From: Viscum album
Lineage: Eukaryota; Streptophyta; Magnoliopsida; Santalales; Viscaceae
Reading direction: 5' to 3'
DNA: 64,000 nt
NCBI GenBank assembly: GCA_963277665.1
Contig: OY728133.1
Span: 390,117,962-390,181,961, forward strand
Shown here one piece after another: positions 22,401 to 35,235 of the stretch. How positions within the stretch are numbered: the stretch's first letter is position 1; each line of letters opens with the position of its first letter. The notes under the pieces were generated by a model. The model was not told the DNA's origin and made no database searches. It worked only from the letters and a program-made list of their open reading frames with translations. The position numbers were made by a program, and so were the translations under genes.

Positions 22401-22797
22401 TTCAGTGTGCTGTAACAGAAGACTACATCACCAAAAACACATCAGATATCAACAAAAACATTTCCTAATACAAAATTTAAATGGAATGAAATGTATAAAG
22501 CAAACATAAGAAGAAATGATATATTATAGACATTTCAAACATTGTTTTATACAATTAGATAAATGAAAATTATTACATGAATTCAAAAACATCGTTGTCC
22601 CTATATATTTTAATCATATCCCAACTCATTCAATTTATGAACAAACCATGCTTTCTCTAGAAAAAGAATGCACCTTCATATGAAACAAATTATTATGTTA
22701 GTAATAATACAAATAAATAAGTTAATATAAAGTGTTTATTTTATTATAATTCATGTCAATTTAAATAAAAAGATGCACTCTAACTCATACCAGTAAC
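22401..22797. other. CACTA-like interior, mostly unassigned
   Basis: AT-rich. It holds one small minus-strand exon-like piece (22610-22673) and, at 22674-22740, a stretch that resembles the intron half of the 280-bp exon array at 54215-55920. Nothing else is recognised. Confidence 0.45.
22610..22673 (-). pseudogene. Possible terminal exon of the CACTA-like minus-strand gene
   Basis: On the minus strand an acceptor-like TTCATATGAAG is followed by 64 bases that read CILFLEKAWFVHKLNELGYD and then a TAA stop. The upstream flank resembles the repeated introns of the array at 54215-55920, which is why I link it to that array; the intervening 30 kb is inserted retrotransposon. I do not recognise the peptide. 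The phase differs from the array exons, so the link is weak. Confidence 0.3.
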
Positions 22798-23138
22798 ATC
22801 GTGCCTCATATTAAGGTGTGTCAGATTCCAACACATCTCAAATGACCTATGGATCATTTTCCTAGAGTATCTAAACAATATTAACATATTTTCTTGGTTT
22901 TGAGTATTTCAGTTGTATTTTTTACTAAAATTTCCTTTCAAATGAGAAACACACACTTTTCCCTCTTTTTGATCACATTGTGTATCAGTTTGATGTGAAA
23001 TGGATTTCTACTAGTCACAAATGACTTATGAGTCATTATCCTAAATTATCAAGAAAATCTAAGCGTGTTTGATGATTTTTCAATGAGTGACACTTTTTAA
23101 ACTAAAAATTAAATTTTAAACTGAGAAAGAACACTTTG
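22798..23138. repeat. 178-bp tandem repeat array, left part
   Basis: Two units beginning near 22798 and 22977 with the landmark (G)TGTATCAGxTTGAxGTG followed by CACAAATGACTTATGAGTCA-like sequence. The second unit is cut by element C after 23138 and resumes at 53042; across the gap the spacing to the next landmark is about 179 bases. Confidence 0.75.
23134..23138. repeat. Target-site duplication of element C, left copy (CTTTG)
   Basis: CTTTG precedes the LTR start TGCAAC and is repeated at 53037-53041 after the LTR end GTTACA, 30 kb away. Confidence 0.9.
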
Positions 23139-25080
23139 TGCAACATCTCAAGCTTCCACGGTACACTTATTTTTAGATAATTCAATGTCTTGCGTTGTAC
23201 ACAACCCTGAATTCAAGCACACCATGACCTATCAAAGTAGTCATTTAAAAAGTAGTTATCAATAGTACTAACCACATTTTGAAATTTTATAAAAATTATT
23301 TTTCGAAATTTACTTCATTTTTGAATTCATAATATCAAAATTATCGTAGGGTAAAATTTTTGTAATTTTCGGAAAAGCTTAAATTTTTGATGAATAGTGA
23401 AAAATACTATATTTTTTAATTCAAAATGGCCTTTTCATCTAATTTATTTATATTGTTCTATTGTTTCTTTAATTGGTTTGAAAGTGTAATTGGAATACTA
23501 TTTTACAATTTAATACAATTATGGTCATTTTAAGTAATTTCACATTTAAATTTTACATAATCATATTTCAATCTTTTGATAGTTTTTACATCTTAAAACC
23601 CCACTTTCTGGTTTTGACAACAGAAATTAATTTTAAATTAATTACTAAAAATTCTGTGTTTCGAATTTGGAAATATGGATTCCATATTTGGAATCATAAG
23701 TTCCAAATTGTGTAAATAGGTACCTTTTATTTTTTAACATTATGAATAGTTATTTCAGTAATTATTTTTATTTTCAATGGTAAAAGGGTAAATCTGGTAA
23801 ATAAGGGTAATAATTAAATTATTATAATATAAAACTACTCTAAAACATGTGATAATACTATTTTATGAGATATTTCTTACCATGGGAATCCTTGGGTCAA
23901 TTTTTTGATCCCATGGGACCACTTCGGTGTGATAAGGACATGTTATAAAATTAATTTGAATTAAAGATAAATATTACATAAACATTTATCTTTTACTAAA
24001 AAAATTTAATTGGAGTTATAAAAGTTAAATTTTCAAATTATAATATTAATTATAAATATAAAATTATTTCCTACATCATGGTATTTTAATTATAATTTTT
24101 AGGCATTAGATAAATATATTTATTTATGACATAATGATGATACAGTGATTACCTTATTAAGGAATGATTCAATTAAATGATATTATAAATATTAAAATAA
24201 ATATAATATGAATATTTTGATACGATCCACAAATATTATGGATGATATTTACATATTTTATTTTATTTAGTTTCTTTCATTCAAATTAATCAAGTTGTTA
24301 TGATAATAAAAAAATCAATTACTAAATAGTGTCAAAATTGACATAAATGAGTTTATAAAACAAATACTATTTTATTAAATGATAGAACAATCCAAAAAAT
24401 CTATGTCTTGGAAAACTGATGTAGATAATGTTAAAAATTCCATTAAGTATCCACTTATAGTTCTATTGGAATTTTATAGAAAATATAGTTACCATATATT
24501 ATGAAAATACCAGAAGACATGGTAAGAGTTAATGATTTTAACTAAGGGTTAAAGCTAAAATATAAGACTAAATTTGTAACCTAAACTTGTATAAAACCTA
24601 TATTTTGAGATTTTTTATACCCAAAAAAATCTTATATTTTAAATAAATGAGTTTGGGACGATTTTAAATAGAAAATCATTTCATAATAAAATAATATTTT
24701 AATACATTTGTAAAGTGCCCCTCCTCTCTCTTAAAAAAGGGAACCACCTCTACCCATTTATTCACACATTCAAATCCATTTGGCTCGGCCCAAACCATCC
24801 CAAATCATCTCCAAAAATCCATAAATTCATCATATAGGCCACCCTTTGGGTAGAAAAGAATCATATGGTTTCCTTTGGAGAAAATCAAAAGGGGACACCC
24901 AAAGAAGAGGTAATAGTTTTATCCCTTATTTCAAAATTCATTTCTTCTTATACATTATCTTAATAAGTTGTTACCATAATAAAATAATAACTCCAACATA
25001 TACTATATTCTGATATATTTTTTATGATTATGGTACAACCATATTTCTATTTTACCCATCTGATGAAAAACAATGTCACT

Positions 25081-25530
25081 ATGTGTGCGTATATACGGCT
25101 TACCATCTCCACATCGTGGTGTAAATTTTTTTTTCATATATACTTTATTTATATGGGTAAAATGATGAATAAAAATTACTAAGTAAAAAATATAACTTGA
25201 TATTTTTTAATTACAATTCATATTCAATCTAAATACATATCATTAAATCAATAAGGAAATGATATTGTCGCACATGCGTACGTACGGTGTACCGTCTCCA
25301 CGACTTGATGAGACTCATATTCCATGTTAACCATCCAAGAATGATTATAAATATATATATATTATGAATAATTATAAAATATATGATATACTAATTCTAC
25401 TGGAAATATATATATATATATATACATATGTACGTACATATATTTCATTCACCTACACCCATTCATACGATAAGAAAACAAGAACATGGTTCATGTGTAC
25501 GTACGGCCCACTGTCTCCATTAATGGTGTA
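25081..25530 (+). promoter_or_regulatory. Three GTAC-rich hairpin motifs in element C LTR 1
   Basis: Copies at 25081-25121, 25267-25315 and 25492-25530. The second keeps GCGTACGTACGG and ACCGTCTCCACGA; the others have lost CpG by apparent C-to-T change. A (TA)n tract at about 25405-25424 lies between copies two and three. Confidence 0.5.
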
Positions 25531-25798
25531 TTCCTATCTATTATATATATTTATATTATGAATATATATGATATATAAATGATATTATACATTTTTAAAT
25601 TAATTAAATCACGATCTAGGCTATCTGATCATGAATAACAAGTCAAAACACGTACAATAAATGAAGCGATTATTACCCGAAATGTTGCATTAACTTGTAA
25701 TTGTTAATAAATGTGTAATATAAAGTCATAAAAGAATAATATATGATATCATAAATGTTATTATGATTTCAATATAATTTAAGAATACCATCATATAG

Positions 25799-25834
25799 GA
25801 GTTTTAGATAAATAATGAGAGTATCATCATTAAG
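25799..25834 (+). other. Predicted 36-nt micro-exon in element C LTR 1
   Basis: Flanked by CATCATATAG and GTAAGGG. Same length as in elements A and D. Confidence 0.42.
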
Positions 25835-26734
25835 GTAAGGGATTTCTTCTCAACTTCATTTCATTAAGGTATATTGAAATGTTATGCACATAGTTCCATT
25901 TATATGGTGTATATTATACCCCTTGATTTCTTATCATTAATATCATTATTTTCATGATATTTTATTATTTCCTTCATGGGAATTATTAATAGGTCTATAT
26001 TACTCATTCAATATGTTTATTTGATAAGTCATATTATTTATTTAGGTTATTCTATATGACAAATACTATGGACTCTAAATGATGGGTAGAGCCCATACAT
26101 TATAAACATCTTAAATGCATCGATAGGTTCTCATGCAACGAATAAGTTGACCAAATGGGTTTATACCATTAATCTTAAATCGTATTGTGAAATTCCTTGA
26201 CAGTAATTGGATTTCATGTGCCTAGGACATGACATCTTTAAATAAAGTATTTCCATCCTTTAATTTCAAATATTATTTATCCATGAGATTTTGCATCGAT
26301 ATATAAATGAAAATAATTCAATCTCATATTATTGATTTATGGCATATGTTTCAGTTTCTTAATTTCCATGTTATTTTTTCCTTATCTAGCTTTGTAAATG
26401 GAAAGTGTTCTCAAATATTTACATTTCTATATAGATTTATTATTTCTTACATTGTTAAAACCCTTACTAACCATTTGAGCTCACCCTTATTATGTTTCTC
26501 TCCGTAGGTTATGGAGAATAGAATTTTAATTAAGCTTTTAAGGAAGCAGTTTATTTCAGTTATTGTGTATCATGCCTTATTTGTTTTCCAATGTACTATG
26601 GGTATCATGTATGTAATATGGATTTCCAAGATTGGTAAACTATAAGGTCCTTCAGGATTTGTTTCCTTGTAATAATTTTAATGAAATGTATTAATGAACA
26701 TACTTCAGGTTTTTTGGGGTTGGGGTGTTATAGT

Positions 26735-26744
26735 TGGTATCAAA
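26735..26744 (+). other. Primer-binding site of element C internal copy 1
   Basis: TGGTATCAAA, two bases after the LTR end; a mutated form of TGGTATCAGAG. Confidence 0.8.
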
Positions 26745-26936
26745 AAAAATTTAGCAACAACCTTGGAAACTAGATTTTGAGAACATGGATAGGGAACAGA
26801 CCCTAAGTTATACTTTGGGGATAAACTTATGATAATTCTCCCAAACTAAAAAATGTTTTTAATTTATGTTAAGTGTTTTACCATATTTGAAACACATAAT
26901 TTTATGATCTAATCTGATATGTATCATTATATAGAT

Positions 26937-27930
26937 AGGGAACCAAGAAGGAAAATGTAATCAATACTTGAGGAAATTGCAGGGGTTTCCCTATAGAAGA
27001 AAATAATACTGCTGGTATTGGAACATACCAAATTATGGAGACATTAGGGAAAAATAATCAGGTTATGAAAAATTACCTTGCATGAATGGAACAACCCATT
27101 TTACTGAGGGAATCACCTATGATAGATCTTTTTATGAGACAAAATCCCCCAATATTTAGTGGGAATACTAATCCAATTTTATATGAGAAGTGGATTAAGT
27201 CTCTGGAAAAGATATTTATGCCTTAGGATGCAGTGAAATAGAAAAGGTTACTTTTGTAGTCTTTTGTATCAAAGGTGATTATGATCAATGGTGGACATTG
27301 ATCAAAAATACTATATAGGAAGAAGAAATAGATTGTATGGAATGAAGAACTTTTAAGGAGAAATTATTTAACAAGTACTTTCCTTATGATCAACAAATTG
27401 TGATAAAGAGGAAGTTATTTGTCTTAAAGAAAAAGGAAGAAAAGAGTGTTGTAGATTATGAAGATAAATTTACAGTGTTAGTCATGATTTCTATGGATAA
27501 TATACTCCACACAGATTATAAGTTCATTCACTTTTTAAGGTCGTAATCCAAATTATCTAAGGGCACTGGTTTCTCATAATTTTTCATCATATGATGGAAT
27601 AGTTTTACATGCCATCGAGATGAAAAATGAATTTTCTAGGATAAATATTTTCAAAGGAACACAGGACAAGAAGAGGCCATGTGAGAACAAAAAAAAGGAA
27701 CACATCAATGAAGAATAATACATTTGAATGATTTGAATCTTTTGGAAACAATGGAAAAAAGCACATGGAAAAATGTTTGACTGTATTGGGAGTTTGTTAT
27801 AAGTCTGGATATAAGGTACACCTGGCTCATGAATGAAAAGGGGAGAAACAAATAAATGATGTCTATTTCTACAATTATAAAGAGATGGTACACTATAAAA
27901 ATGAATGACCTAAAAATTAATAGAATCTAA
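26937..27930 (+). pseudogene. Element C internal copy 1: gag remnant
   Basis: Collinear with gag of element B. QIMETLGKNNQVMKN (27033-27077), MIDLFMRQNPPIFSGNTNPI (27120-27180), KWIKSLEKIFMP and later KYFPYD can be read, interrupted by many stops, including TGA right before the ME segment near 27083. Degraded knuckle traces (CYK and an HLAHE-like segment) appear at about 27795-27890. The start codon appears lost (a stop and GGAACC stand where MAP is expected). Confidence 0.78.
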
Positions 27931-28480
27931 CATAGAAGAGGCTGAGGGGTGATGTCCAATCTTTTAATATCACAAATGCTAAGGTTGAAGTTCCTAATGT
28001 TGTGGTGGCAGGTAATTTAATTATTTACTCAAATTTAGCTAATGATTTATTTGATTATGGATCATATCATTCATTTATATCTTACTAGTTTGATTTAAAA
28101 ATTATATATTTCCAATTCACCATGAAAAGCTAATTTTCAATTAGAAATCCTAGTGGTAACCTTATCACAACAAAGATGTGTCGAGAAGTTCTTATTTTGA
28201 CATACAAACATGATCTAATTTATAATTTTTTTATTATCCCTATGGTTCATTTCGATATAATCCTTAGTATAGATTGGCTTTCAAAATATGATGTGAAAAT
28301 ATATTTCATGAATAAGTAAGTTTTCATTTGTGAGGAAGATCTAGAATGCATTATCTTTAGAATAGAAACTTGATTACCTAATTCTTATAAAAAACATCCC
28401 TAGTAGATTTACAAAAAGAGATTATTAAGGAGGATTAGAAATCAATATATAGGGATGAAGGTGGTCATCTTCAAATTGGG
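27931..28480 (+). pseudogene. Element C internal copy 1: protease remnant
   Basis: VVAGNLII (28003-28026) and LFDYGSYHSFIS (28048-28083) match the protease of element B, with the catalytic DSG changed to DYG. Then DIILSIDWLSKYD is readable near 28254-28292. Stops interrupt it at several places. Confidence 0.75.
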
Positions 28481-29280
28481 GATGTACCTATTTTAAAGGA
28501 ATACATTGATTTTTTTCATGAAGATTTACATGTACACCCACCAGACCGTGAATTTGAGTATTGTATTGATTTAATCTCGGATGTATGGCCAATACCAAAA
28601 ACTCCATATAGAATGGACATTGTGGAATTAGTAGAGTTAAAAAAACATTATGAGTAGGGTCAAAAGGGACTTCTCTACCCTAGTGTTTCTCTATAGGGGC
28701 CCCTTTTCTCCTTTTCAAGAAGAAATATGGATCCATGAGGTTGTGTATTGATTATAGGGAAATCAATGTGATTATAATAATGAACATGTATCCTCTACCT
28801 TCTATCAATGATTTATTTGATCAAATTCAAGGAGCTTAATTCTTGAAAACGATTGATCTTCATTTCAGATATCGTCAATTACAAGTGAAGAAGGAACACA
28901 TTCCAAAGACAACTTTTCTGACTAGGTATGGTCATTATGAATTTACTGTAAGGCCTTTTGGATTGACTAATGCACCCTCAGTTTTTATAGATCTTGTGAA
29001 TAGATTATTCAACGAATATCTTGATGATTTTATTGTGGTATTAATTGATGATATTCTAATATATTCTAAAATCATTGAAAAGCATTAGTATCACTTGAAA
29101 ATCATTCTTAAGACTCTAAGGATAGTATAATAATATGATATGTTTTGCAAGTGTGAATTATGGCTTCAAGAAATTTCTTTCCTTGGCCATATAGTCTTCA
29201 AGGATGGAATCTTTGTTGATTTTTAAAATAGAAAGTAAATTCAATATTGTACACCACTGACAAGTATAACTAAGGTATGT
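28481..29280 (+). pseudogene. Element C internal copy 1: reverse transcriptase remnant
   Basis: An 82-codon open piece (28843-29088) holds [27 protein letters not shown] and the catalytic box LIDD, still intact. Upstream motifs (DYREIN and DDLFDQ) are present near 28750-28825 but separated by a stop in GA*F. Downstream the connection region is broken. Confidence 0.82.
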
Positions 29281-29980
29281 AGTTTTATTGGTTTAGCAGG
29301 TTACTATCGGTGTTTCATCTAGAATTTCACCTAATTGGCTAACCCATTAACCAAGATCATTTGAATTGGGGTTAAATTCTTTTAGACAAAATATTGTGAA
29401 GAATGTTTTTAATAATTGATGATAATATTATTCAATGCTCCAATCATGACTTTACCATCTGGGAATGATTGGTTTGTTATATATAGTGATGCATCTAGTA
29501 AGGGACTTGGTTGTGTCCTTATACATAATGACAGGGTTATTGCATATGCATCAAGCCAATTAAAAACCCATGAATAAAACTATCCAACTCATGAACTTGA
29601 GTTAGCTTTAGTAATCTTTGTTGTATAAATATGGATACACTATCTCTATGGTGAAAAATGTGAGATATATACTGATCACAAGAGTTTGAAATATATTTTC
29701 TCATAGAAATAATTGAACATGAGAAAAAGGAGGTGGCTTGAGAAACTCAAGGATTATGATTTCAAAATACACTACCACCTAGGGAAGGAAAATAAGGTGG
29801 CAGATTCCTTGATCATAAAGGACCATGGAGTTCTGAACAAGATGAGAGTTGAAAGGGATCCCATGTTCACAGATCTAGTAAATATGGATATGGGGATTAT
29901 CATAGATGGTGATACATCACAACTTTTTCAAAATTTTTCCAAACCATATTTACTAGAAAGGATAAATTTTTATTAGATTG
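29281..29980 (+). pseudogene. Element C internal copy 1: RNase H remnant
   Basis: Reads [17 protein letters not shown] (29473-29523), [19 protein letters not shown] and then VADSLIIKDHGVLNKMRVE in the open piece 29713-29976. Stops occur near 29577, 29625 and 29705. Clearly collinear with element B. Confidence 0.82.
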
Positions 29981-30960
29981 ATGATGGGGTGTTTTAAAAG
30001 AAAATTATAATTGTGAATTATGGGAGATTGATTGATTTTTTATTTGAATATGTAATTTTGAAAATTTGGAAGACTTTGAGATCCCAGTATACATGAACTG
30101 AAATGGGAATTATTGGATAACTCTCATAGCTCTAATTTCTCTATAAACCCCAATGACACTAAGATGTATAGAGATTTGAAGGAACATTTTTGGTGGGACA
30201 ACATGATGAGGGATATTGATGATTATGTGTTGAAATTATTAGTTTTTCAACAGGTGAAGGTTGGAAGACAACATACAAGAGTATTCATGAAACCTCTTCC
30301 TATACCTTTGTGGAAATGGGATGATATTACAATGGACATATTCACGGGGCTACCAAAGTCTCTCAGAAGTAATGATGCGATATTGGTTATTATTGGTCAT
30401 CTTTCCAAGTCAGCACATTTTTTTCTATAAGAAAATATTTACCACCTAAATGTTTAGAAAGGCTATATATTAATGAAATTTAAAACATCATGGTGTACCC
30501 CTATTTATTTTTTCTGATTGTGATCTCCATTTTACATCAATATTCTGGAAAATACTTCAGTATTCCTTAGATACTGAACATCATTTATGCTTTTCATACA
30601 ACCCTCAAACTGATGCACAATACGATGGACAATTCAAACTTTAGAAGACATGTTGAGATCCGTATAACTTGACTTTCAAGGTATATGGGAACATTATTTA
30701 CCTCTATTAGAATTTTATTATAGCAATATCTTCCGTTCAAATATTTATATAGAACCATATGATGCGTTATATGGAAAGAGATGGCATACACCAACTTGTT
30801 TGGGATTTTGTTGGTGAAAGAAAAATTGTAGGTCCATAACATGTTGAAGAAACAATGGATAAAGTCAATATTATCAAAACCCAAATCAAAATATCTCAAT
30901 GTAGGTAAAAGATCTATGTTTATAATCAAAGAAAGGATTTGGAATTTCAAGTAGGAGATC
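29981..30960 (+). pseudogene. Element C internal copy 1: integrase remnant
   Basis: The open piece 30113-30430 (105 codons) covers the zinc region (SHSSNFSINP; the second His is Asn, the first Cys is lost and the second Cys reads VFQQ) and the start of the core, with TMDIFTGLPKS and IIGHLSKSAHFFL. The second catalytic region and the Glu segment are frame-shifted or changed (SDCDLHFTS, about 30513-30540). Inactive. Confidence 0.8.
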
Positions 30961-31375
30961 ATGTATTCTTGAAGGTATATCCATGGAAGGGTGTCATACG
31001 ATTCGGTAAGAAGGGTAAATTATCTCCCAAGAACATCAGACCTTTTGAAATTCTATAATGAATAGGAGTTGTAACCTACCATATTACAATGCCTCCAAGT
31101 CTCTCAAAATTTCATGATGTGTTCCACATATCAATATTAAGGAAATACATGACAGACACAACCAATGTACTCAGCTATGAAGAAATAGAAATGGAACCCG
31201 ATCTATATTATTGGGAAGATACTATAATGGTTTTTGATAATAGAGAACAGGTTTTGAGAAATTAGACAACACGTATGGTAAAAGTTCTTTGAAGAAACCA
31301 TAAAATGGAAGAGGTGGTGTGAGAACCTGAAGAACATATGATGAAGAACCACCCAAATCTTTTTATGTCATGATA
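30961..31375 (+). pseudogene. Element C internal copy 1: GPY/F and chromodomain-like tail remnant
   Basis: [17 protein letters not shown] (31003-31055), FHDVFHISILRKYM (31110-31151) and REQVLRN (31246-31266) are readable; a TAG follows at once, and a TGA replaces the Trp of VLWRNH. It ends close to the polypurine tract, as expected. Confidence 0.8.
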
Positions 31376-31406
31376 TTATAGAAACATTGAGGATGAAATT
31401 ATTTTT

Positions 31407-31417
31407 AGGGGGAATAA
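31407..31417 (+). other. Polypurine tract before element C LTR 2
   Basis: AGGGGGAATAA directly before TGTAACACCTC. Confidence 0.7.
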
Positions 31418-34400
31418 TGTAACACCTCAAGCTTACACAATACACTTATTTTTAGATAATTCAATGGTCTATGTTGTACGCAACCCCAAGTTCAAGAACA
31501 CCACGACCTATCAAAAAAGAGGTTTAAAAAGAAGTTATGAATAGTATTAACCACATTTCTAAATTTTATAAACATTATTTTTCAAAATAGACGTAATTTT
31601 TGAATTTGATATATCAAAATTAGTTTAGGATGAATTTTTTGTAATTTTCTGAAATGTTTCAATTTTTGATGAATGGTGAAAAATACTGTATTTTAATTCA
31701 AAAATGCCTTTCCAAACATTTTATTTATATTGATAGATTATCTTTTTAATTGGTTTTAAAGATCCATTGAACTAATATTTTATATTTTAATCCAATTATG
31801 GGAATTTTAATTAATTTCACATTTAAAATGTACATAAACACATGTCAATCTTTCGATAGTTTTACTTCATAAAAACCCGCTTTCTCGTTTTGACAATGAT
31901 AATTAATTTTAAATTAATTACTGAAACTTCTGTGTTTCGAATTTCAAAAAATGGATTCCATATTTGAAATAAAATGGTCTTAATTGTGTAACTAAGTACC
32001 TTTTATTTTTGGACTTTATGAATAGTAATTTCAGTAATTATTTTTATTTACCCTGGTAAAAAGGTAAATCTGGTAAATAAGGGTAACAAATAATATTATA
32101 ATAATATAAAACTCTCCTAAAACATGTCCTAATCCTTTTTTATGAGATATATATGACCATGTAAATACTTGGGTCGATTTAAGGACCCAATGGGACCACT
32201 TGGGTGTGATAATGACATGTTATAAGAATTAATTTAAAGTAAAGATAAATATAACATAAACATTTATCTTTTACTCAAAATAGTTTTAATTACAGATATA
32301 TAAGATATCTTTTCAACTGTGAATATTCATTAGAAATATAAAAATATTTCCTACACCATGGTATTTTATTTATAATTTTTACACACTAAATAAATATATT
32401 TATTTATGATACAATGATAATGCAGTGATTACATTATTAATGAAAGATTCAATTAAATGATATTATAACTATTAAAATAAATATAATTGGAATATTTTGT
32501 TGCAATAAAAAAATTTTAAGGATGAAATTAACATATTATACTTTATTTAATTCATTTGGTTTTATTTATTCATGTTTTTATGACATTAAAAAAATCAATT
32601 CCTAAATAGTGTAAAAATTGACATAAATTAGTTTTTGAAAAAAAAAATACTATTTTATTAAATGATATAATAGTCCTAAGAATATAATATTCTAAAAAAT
32701 GACTCATATAATGTTAAAATTGTTATTAATGATCCAATTATTCTTCTATTGGAATTTTATAGTAAATATAGTTACCATATTTTATGAAAATACAAGAATA
32801 AGTGGTAAGAGTTAATGTTTTTTTCAAAGAGTTAAAGTTATAAGATAAGGTTAATTTTGTGAACTAAACTTTTCTAAAACCTAGTATTGTAGTATTTCTC
32901 GACCCAAACGAATATTATATTTAAAATAAATGACTTTGGGACCATTTAAAACCGAAAATTAATTCATAATAAAATAATATTTCAATACCTTCCTAAAGTG
33001 CCCCTCCTCCTTATAGAAGGGCACCACTTCCAGCCACTTATTCACACCTCCAAAAGCCTTTGACTCAGCCAAAAACGGACCAACTATCCTCCAAACTTCT
33101 TTAAATTTGTTCTAGAGGCCACCCTTTGGTTATAAAACTCACTTATAGATTCCTTTTGTGAAAATCAAAAGGAGACACCTGAAGGAGAGGTAATCCTTTT
33201 ATCCCTTCTTTCGATGTTCATTTATTCTTCTACTTCCTATTACTATGTTTTTACCATAATAAAATAATAACTCCAATATCTAATATATTATGATATTTTT
33301 TTGATGATTATGGAACAACCATATTCCTATTTTACCCATCCCATGAAAAACAATATCACCATGCGTGCGTGGGTATGGCTTACCGTCTCAACACTGTGGT
33401 GTAAACTGTTTTTCATCTATACATTATTTAAATGGGCATAATGATGAATAAAAATGAAATAAGTAATAAATATAACATGATATTATTTCTTTATAATTAA
33501 TATTCAATCCAAATCTATACCATTAAACCAATATTGAAATGATATTGTCTCTTGGGTGTAGTATGACTTACTGTCTCCACGACGCGATGAGACTTATCTT
33601 CCACATTCACCATCCAAGAATGATTATAATGACATATATTATAAATAATTATAAAATATATGACATAATAATTCTACTAGAGTAATTTATATATATATAT
33701 ATATGTACATACATTTATTTCATTCACTTACTTCCATTCATACGATAAGAAAACAAAAACAGGGTTCATGCGTACATATGGCCTACCGTCTCCATGAACG
33801 GTGTATTCTTATATTATATATATATATATATTATTAATATATATGATATATAAATCATATTATACATTTTATTAGTTAGTAAATCATGATATAAGTCATA
33901 TGATCAAGAATAACATGTCAAAACACGTACGATAAATGAAGCGATTATTACCCTAAATGTTGCATTAACATGAAATTATTAATGAACAGGTAATATAAAG
34001 TTATAAAAGAATCATATATAAAATCATAAATATTATTATTATTCTAATATAGTTTAAAAATACCATCATATAGTATTTTCATATAAATACTGAGAGTATT
34101 ATACATAAGGTAAAAGACTTCGTCTCAATTTCATTTCATTAATGCATATTAAAATGTTATGCACCTAGTTTCATTTGTATGGTGTATATTATAAACATTG
34201 ATTTTCCATCATTAATATCATTATTTTCATGATAATATATTCTTTCCTTCATGGGAATTATTTATAGTTCCATATTAATTATTCAATATGATTATTTGAT
34301 AAGTCATATTATTTATTTTGGTTATTTAACATGATAAATACTTTGTACTGGAAATGACACGTGGAGCCCGAACTTTATATATCTCCTTGAACCACTAATA

Positions 34401-35009
34401 GATTCTCATGAGACTAATATTCTATAAAAATGGGTTTATAACCTTAATTTTAAACCATCTTGTGAATATTCTTAATGGTAATATGTTTTCATATTCCTAG
34501 GACATTATGTTCTTAAATAAATTATTTCCCTCTGTTAATTTTAGTTATTATTTATTCATGAGATTTTGAATCAAAATATATATGGAAATTGTTCATTTTA
34601 AGTTTATTGATTTATGGATTATGTTTCAGTTTCTTAATTTCCATATTATTTTTTTCTTATCTATCTTTGTAAATAGAAATTTCTCTCAAATATTTACCTT
34701 TCAATATAGATTGATTATTGCTTACATTGTAAATACCCTTACTAAGAATTTGAGCTCACCATTATTATGTTTCTCTCCCTAGGTTATGAAGAAGAGAACA
34801 CTGATTAAGCCTTCAAGGATTATATTTATTTAAGTTATTATTTAGCATGTCTTATTTTGTTTTCCCAATGTACTATAGGAATCATGTATGCAATCTGAAT
34901 ATCCCAGACTGTTAAACTATATGGTCCTTTAGGATTTAATTCCTTGTAATAATGCTAAGAAAATGTAATAATGCACTGGATTCAGGTTTTCTAGGGTCAG
35001 GGTGTTACA
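31418..35009 (+). repeat. Element C LTR 2
   Basis: TGTAACACCTCAAGC...AGGGTGTTACA, 3592 bases, with internal sequence on both sides. Hairpin motifs at 33361, 33546 and 33768; donor GAG|GTAATCC at 33189/33190; micro-exon 34074-34109; acceptor CTCTCCCTAG near 34782. It serves as 3' LTR of the first and 5' LTR of the second internal copy. Confidence 0.9.
34074..34109 (+). other. Predicted 36-nt micro-exon in element C LTR 2
   Basis: Flanked by CATATAG and GTAAAAG, collinear with 25799-25834. Confidence 0.38.
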
Positions 35010-35011
35010 AT

Positions 35012-35022
35012 TGGTATCAAAG
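35012..35022 (+). other. Primer-binding site of element C internal copy 2
   Basis: TGGTATCAAAG two bases after the LTR end; mutated initiator tRNA-Met site. Confidence 0.8.
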
Positions 35023-35235
35023 GAATTTTTGCAACAACATTGGAAACTATATTTAGAGAACATAGATAGGGAACATACCCTAAGTTAGACTTTGGAGATA
35101 CACTTATGATAATTCTCCAAAACTAACAATATTTTATGATTTATGATGGAAATTATTTTAATTTTTGTTGAGTGTTTTACAATATTTGAAACTCATCATT
35201 TTATGATATTATCCTATATGTGTCATTATATAGAA

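Larger units (their letters stand above)
23139..26732 (+). repeat. Element C LTR 1
   Basis: TGCAACATCTCAAGCTTCC...GGGTGTTATA, 3594 bases, followed by a primer site. Three GTAC-rich hairpin motifs at 25081, 25267 and 25492; donor-like GAG|GTAATAG at 24909/24910; micro-exon 25799-25834; acceptor CTCTCCGTAG ending 26507. The TATA box is degraded (TTAAAAAAGG near 24731). Confidence 0.9.

Noticed and set aside
30594..30962. 122-codon minus-strand open frame
   Set aside because: Opposite strand of the integrase remnant in element C copy 1; similar shadows occur opposite the same region in other copies (17727-17921, 38922-39110 and 46943-47320 relative to their own coding strands).
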